A DNA stretch of 64,000 nt, from assembly GCF_035222275.1 (NCBI RefSeq), contig NC_085884.1:1612001-1676000 (forward strand), read 5' to 3'. The DNA is from Podospora bellae-mahoneyi (Eukaryota; Ascomycota; Sordariomycetes; Sordariales; Podosporaceae). Numbering within the stretch: position 1 is the first letter of the stretch; every line of letters starts with the position of its first letter. Below are positions 59,647-64,000 of the stretch, one piece after another. The position numbers were made by a program, and so were the translations under genes. The notes below the pieces were generated by a model. The model saw only the letters and a list, made by a program, of their open reading frames with translations, was not told the origin of the DNA and searched no databases.

Positions 59647-60102
59647 GACCCAATGACGACGAGCTTGGCAAGTGTAGCTGAGGACATCTTCAGCACTACA
59701 TCATCAAAAGTTTTATCAACCTCTCAAACAGTCATCTGGCCTGGCCTCACCTACGCCGAAAGTTTAGTTTCTTCATCTTCCTCGCAGGATGGTAGCGGTG
59801 CTTCTTCACCCTCTCACGACAATCCTGACCGAGGGCCCGGAATTCCCAGCCAACCGCACACTTATATTCCGCCTGTGTCACCTCCACCAAAAGATCACCT
59901 CCATTCCCTCAAGGTGTTCTTCCGTCAGAAGATCGCCGTATGGAGCCAGACAATCAGGGTTGCGGATTGGGAAGGGACCAGGCAAATGCTGACTAGAATC
60001 GTGTGGCCCAATCAAAGCGCCGGCCAACTCACAAGTTATTCTGAAAGGCTAGATACGGTCATGAAGACAATTTGGTACGAGGCCTGTCTTTGGTTGCAAT
60101 GA
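57860..60102 (+). CDS. Zn2Cys6 transcription factor, poly-Gln containing
   Basis: Proposed exons are 57860-57981, 58036-58226, 58289-58626, 58678-58802 and 58899-60102, giving 659 aa and an exact multiple of three. Intron 1 splits the zinc cluster: splicing restores CLTCKQRHIRC, then VCTNCLTRGGEC, all six Cys. The middle matches a fungal-specific regulatory domain (AVPKSASSQWLVTASLLDKN, LIDMKRPEEWQHRFYGMLQRIILM). A run of 17 Gln lies at 59596-59646, and the C-terminus continues to YEACLWLQ. Introns 1 and 3 are multiples of three without stops. The join at 58227-58288 is least certain: the acceptor is AAAG, and the segment in between contains another in-frame-looking block (MHVDLIKE) in a shifted frame. 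A frameshift is therefore an alternative. Confidence 0.75.
59596..59646 (+). repeat. CAA/CAG run coding 17 Gln
   Basis: Uninterrupted Gln codons, mostly CAA with two CAG near the start, inside the second Zn2Cys6 gene. Its length is probably polymorphic. Confidence 0.92.
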
Positions 60103-60480
60103 GATGTTCCCGTTGTAAACCACGAGCTTGACGTCAAGCACGCAATGTTTGGTACCCCTGAATCACAATACAGGGTTTCAATGGTCACGTTTGGAACCGC
60201 GTGCTTCTGAGGACAACCAAACCATCTAGGAGAACGGGTACGGTCGAGGAATTCTTTTGATATGAAGATGAGAATTCTGGTGGGGAGATAATGCCGATTA
60301 TGTATATAATTGCACCAAAAGCCTGCTTAATTTTTGCTTACTTCGGCACCCGTAAAAAATCGCCCCCCCAGGTAGCACGATGACTGTACCCCTTCTTTCG
60401 GCTTTCAACGACCCCCCCGCTGCGCTGGCTTGATTTCCCACTGGCTCCTCTTCGGTCCCGGGATATCACGGCATCTGAAG
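60103..60480. other. Intergenic, no gene seen
   Basis: 3' side of the Zn2Cys6 gene. Nothing recognisable. Confidence 0.45.
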
Positions 60481-61740
60481 AACTGCGGCGACTGAAGGAG
60501 CTCCCTGATCGGTCTCTTGACCGTGGCCTTCGAGTTCGGGATGGCGATCTAGGTGAAGGTAATCGTCTCCTCTTTGTAGACCTCGTAGATCAACGATGGG
60601 TTTTGATGTCTTGACTGCCCATTCATGATGAATCCAGCACGGCCGAAACCCAATCTAGTGGGTCATCATCAGTTCGCGGGTACGGCAAAACCCAGGATGG
60701 ATCAGGTCGACCATTAAGAACCTGGGATATGTCGGGCAGTTGGGTAAATTCAGGACTCAGTCCCAGATTTCAGTTGCCCACGTCACTAGGCGCGTTCAGG
60801 CAAGTCTTGGGGACTCTCCTCGCTGTCGGGTGGTCCTCCGCGGTGGCCGGCAATGGCGCACGCCAGCCTAATCCAGAAGACTTGGCCCAATCCTTCGTAA
60901 TTCGACCCTCAGAATCTTGTGCCTCGAGGTTAGAATCGTACCGAAACTCTTAATTGACCATCTACGGATCCCCCGTCGCCGCAGCGTACATCAGCAAGGT
61001 CATTCCCGGAACCCAAGTCAGCTTTTTGCCGTTACGGGTTATTGGAAGGCTTTGCATGATGTGTGACATTACACCATCGCGCTCGGTTCCCTCACCATAG
61101 ATGGGGGCTATCATCACGTCAAAAAAACCCAACCAAGCAATAGGGCCATGTCCTCGGGCCTGGTTGTAACTCACCTTGACGCCCAGGACATTCTCTGCGC
61201 CACACTACAGGTGTGCAAGCTTGTAATGCCCGTGAGAATGTGGTGAGGTACTCCTGTGGCTTCCTCCATAATTGCCGACATGGAAGATCTTGTGCCCAGC
61301 TGGGTCCATCCCGAATCGAACAAGCTCATCTTCCGTGGTGCTAGGAGTTCCTGAAGCGTCCAACCACGTGCGGCTGTGGCAGACCTGATCCAACTGCCCT
61401 TGAGGTACGTCGGAGAGGTAAGCGTAGCAAATTCTGACTTTTCGTACCAACGAAACATGGAGTTGATGGCTTCGCTCAGCTAACCGCGCGCTTGTCTTGC
61501 CGATACAACGTGTGTCGATCCAACTGTAGGCAATGCCATCTTTGCAAGCTTGCCCACGACAAAGTTCTAGCTTTGCCTTGCGATTGATGTCGCATTGATC
61601 CAATGATTGCATGTCTTGGAATGATAACTCCTCATCTTTCGAGGCACTTGGTGCGAGCGTTGATGAGCCGCATTTCCCTCGCCGTAGATCTTGAGGTCTT
61701 GACTGTGGTGAGGTATACGAGGTACTAACATACGACCAAA
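60480..61740 (-). pseudogene. HET-domain / ankyrin incompatibility-type gene, fossil
   Basis: On the minus strand, pieces in several frames match a HET (heterokaryon incompatibility) domain over about 61000-61720: the DEELSFQDMQ and YSWIDT blocks, an RGWTLQELLAP block and an IYGEG block. Ankyrin-like remains follow (LLMYAAATGDP and further on) towards about 60700. It has several breaks and no intact start region, so it is treated as a fossil. HET genes control cell death on fusion of unlike strains, and fungal genomes often carry many decayed copies. The edges are approximate. Confidence 0.75.
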
Positions 61741-62359
61741 GAGAAAACAAAGATCGAGTGGCGGCTGTGCCCTGTCTAAGGTCTGGGAGGCGGTTACTGA
61801 GTTTGGGCTATGGTGGGAGGTTAAGTATCCTTGGGTTGAGAAACTGTGCCTTGCGCGGCTGCCCCGCCTCTGACTCCCCATACATGCATACATATGAGCC
61901 CGTGAATGGCGTTTCGGTGTCACAGTGACTTCAGGCACATAGAAACTATAAAATTCTCCAACGGTTGTTGTCCCGTCGGATGTGGGTAACTACTGAGTAC
62001 CTAGGTAGGTAAGCGAAATTTACAGGACCTGTGAGTGTGATGGAGCATAGCATAGGTTCCTACCATAGGAAAGATTTCGTGAAGTTCAGACATCATAGTA
62101 TATCAATCTTCCCACGCTGGCAGTGCCACCGCTCTAATGTAGGTACTTTAGCTGTTGTCTGAAAATGGCTTCAGCTTCGGTTCACCTTTGGGTGAGTCCA
62201 CCAACAGCCCATGGGGTTGGTGTCTGTGATCTGGCAGGTCTTCAAGTGTACGTTGGTTGAATTAGGACCTTGATCAACTACGCAAAGGATTCTTAGAATT
62301 CCGTCTTGTATCGTAACTCTCAACGATAACCAAAAACAAATTTATTTTATCACTTATCT
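61741..62359. other. Intergenic, no gene seen
   Basis: Between the HET fossil and the transporter. It contains short CCTAGGTAGGT-type repeats near 62000 and the 3' side of the transporter gene. Confidence 0.45.
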
Positions 62360-64000
62360 CTATGCAGCCGGCTCGTCCTCCTTCAAAGTCTGCTCATCAT
62401 TCAACTTTGGATTCCGCAACGTCGACGCAAAAGCAATTAGCGGCACACACAAACAAATCCCCGTAATCGTCAATAGCCTCTGGGCGTACTTGTAAGAGTC
62501 GATCAACGCCTGCCGCTCGGGCGTGCCCACAGGGTACTGCTTCGCAAAGGCAAATGGATTCCCGTAAGCAGATGTTGCCAAGGTTTCATTGTTGAATCCC
62601 TCCATCCGCCAGGCAAGCTGGTTTGGCAAGACCTGAGTCCATATCCCGCCCGAGACAGCACCGCCAAACGCAGATCCGAGGTTGTAAGTGGCGAGGTAGA
62701 GGCCCGTCATGACAGCGAGATTCTCGTGCTTCAGCGCCACTTGAAGGGAGGCCTGCGCCGGGTAGGGAAACATACCGCCGGCGATACCCAAAACAACCTG
62801 GGCGCCAACAACACCAGCTCGGCTGGACATGTCGGTATCACCTCGATACTTGATGAGGAGACCGAAAGCAACCATGAAGAGGCATGTTCCAACGACGATA
62901 AAGACTTTCAGCCGGCGGACCTTGTATACGACAAATCCGAGAACGGTGCCGGTGAGAACACTGAAAAATGTGTAGAAGGAAGACACCCGAGTGGCCGTCA
63001 TGACGTCGAAATCGAAAGCAACGACCAGAACCGAATACAAGTAGTCGCCTTGCATATACCACGCCCAATTCAGCATCAAGGCGATTCCGAGGGCGGCCCA
63101 CACAGCTCGATCCTTCATGAGTCTGAATGGCACAAGCGGTTGGGGGGTATAGAGCTGCCACCCAATGAAGAGCGGTATCGCGGTGAAGCCAGCTATCAAC
63201 GGGCCAAGGACATGAGCGCTGGTCCAGGATGTCTGGAAGCCACCTGCCAGCGTGACAGGTACCAAGAGCAAAGCGAAGACTGCAATCATGAGAATGATTC
63301 CGATGACATCGAGGCGCCAGAACAAGTACGCACAAAATTTGCCCCAGGGGAGAGCTCTGATCGGGTCGACGTATCCATCCATCACATGTGACCTGCGGGC
63401 TCGACGGCCAGTTACCAGGAGACTGATGATCAGAGGCATGGCGCACACCGGATAGATGATACACCACATGCCGATGGCCCATCGCCAAGTTGTGACAGCA
63501 AGCACGGCCGAAGAAATGTTTCCGCTGACCCAAGTCAATACGAGGAACGAGGCGTTGGGGATGTAACTGAACAGCAGGCGAGCTCGGGTGGTGGTGATGT
63601 CGGCAATGATAACCTCGAGCAGTAAGATGATCATGGTGTATCCAATCTGGTAGATGAGCGCCCCAGTGGCAAATGTTTCGACATTTTGTGAAGATGCCTC
63701 CAAGACGGTGCCGAGAGTGTAGAAAAAGACTGACAAACACACAAGCTCGACACGGCCAAAGATGTCGGCGATCCTGGCTGAGGTGGGTTGTGCTGCGGCG
63801 GCGATGACGGAGCGTAAAACGTTGACAGTTGCCAACAGCGAGTGCTTGGAGAAAGAAGCCGTGGCATTAGGCTGGTAAGCGTAGCGGAGCATGCCATCGA
63901 GACCATAGGCGAAGGCAATTATGAAGACGCCAAAAAAGATGAAGACGTAGTCGGCCTTGGTGAGAACCGAAGCCAGGGCCTCGGCACGGCGGACACCAGG
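62360..64000 (-). CDS. MFS siderophore-iron transporter, N-terminus outside window
   Basis: The reading frame is open from the right window edge to the stop at 62360, 546 codons seen, with no intron needed. The N-terminal cytoplasmic part is cut off. The visible part begins [20 protein letters not shown] and runs into the first membrane segment, [20 protein letters not shown]. About 13-14 hydrophobic segments follow, matching the 14-TM siderophore transporter (Sit1/Arn/Mir) family rather than 12-TM sugar carriers. [11 protein letters not shown] is the loop 2-3 MFS motif. The protein imports ferric siderophores by proton symport. The particular siderophore cannot be told. Iron-responsive GATA control would be expected but the promoter is outside. 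Confidence 0.9.
   Translation of the reverse strand, partial: PGVRRAEALASVLTKADYVFIFFGVFIIAFAYGLDGMLRYAYQPNATASFSKHSLLATVNVLRSVIAAAAQPTSARIADIFGRVELVCLSVFFYTLGTVLEASSQNVETFATGALIYQIGYTMIILLLEVIIADITTTRARLLFSYIPNASFLVLTWVSGNISSAVLAVTTWRWAIGMWCIIYPVCAMPLIISLLVTGRRARRSHVMDGYVDPIRALPWGKFCAYLFWRLDVIGIILMIAVFALLLVPVTLAGGFQTSWTSAHVLGPLIAGFTAIPLFIGWQLYTPQPLVPFRLMKDRAVWAALGIALMLNWAWYMQGDYLYSVLVVAFDFDVMTATRVSSFYTFFSVLTGTVLGFVVYKVRRLKVFIVVGTCLFMVAFGLLIKYRGDTDMSSRAGVVGAQVVLGIAGGMFPYPAQASLQVALKHENLAVMTGLYLATYNLGSAFGGAVSGGIWTQVLPNQLAWRMEGFNNETLATSAYGNPFAFAKQYPVGTPERQALIDSYKYAQRLLTITGICLCVPLIAFASTLRNPKLNDEQTLKEDEPAA

Noticed and set aside
1-64000. CRISPR arrays, bacterial-type operons or phage genes
   Set aside because: None seen. 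The repeats present are LTRs, minisatellites and microsatellites of a fungal genome.

Overview
The window looks like a chromosome piece from a filamentous ascomycete, most likely a Sordariomycete (Sordariales-like). Genes carry short introns of about 50-90 bases with GT(A/G)NGT donors and CTNAC branch sites. The proteins are typical of the group: a FAD2-type desaturase, a Dfg5-type mannosidase, Zn2Cys6 regulators, an ILM1 protein and a siderophore transporter. The repeats carry the mark of repeat-induced point mutation (RIP): TpA-rich, CpA/TpG-poor DNA. The species cannot be named from sequence alone.

Layout. 1-8.2 kb is a RIP-eroded Ty3/gypsy chromovirus fossil with two LTRs, set into the remains of a Fot1/pogo DNA transposon. 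8.2-21.8 kb is gene-poor: a TBC-domain protein (-), a small secreted cyanovirin-N-like protein (+), a delta-12 fatty acid desaturase (-), and a solo LTR lying inside another eroded repeat. 21.8-57 kb is a conserved gene-dense core: eIF3b (-) and CCT2 (+) back to back, a GT31/DUF604-like glycosyltransferase (-), a Zn2Cys6 regulator (-), a nuclear-looking hypothetical (-), a GH76 Dfg5-type mannosidase (-), a large orphan coiled-coil protein (-), COX23 (+), the NatB subunit MDM20/NAA25 (+), ILM1 (-), the geranylgeranyltransferase I beta subunit CDC43 (+), tRNA-Tyr with an intron (-), an M20 metallopeptidase (-), MRI1 of methionine salvage (-) and TRS130 of TRAPPII (+). 57.8-64 kb is accessory: a second Zn2Cys6 regulator (+), a broken HET-ankyrin fossil (-) and a siderophore transporter cut by the window end (-).

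There is no operon-like or clearly clustered pathway. Most core genes are housekeeping functions: translation, folding, N-terminal acetylation, prenylation, trafficking, mitochondrial assembly and cell wall. Several are in divergent pairs sharing a promoter. The least explained items are the unassigned 3' segment of the chromovirus with its antisense tRNA-like sequence, a degenerate ~50-base tandem array at 39.9-40.3 kb, the in-frame repeat block inside the glycosyltransferase, and the orphan gene at 38.0-39.7 kb. No clearly new multi-gene system was found.
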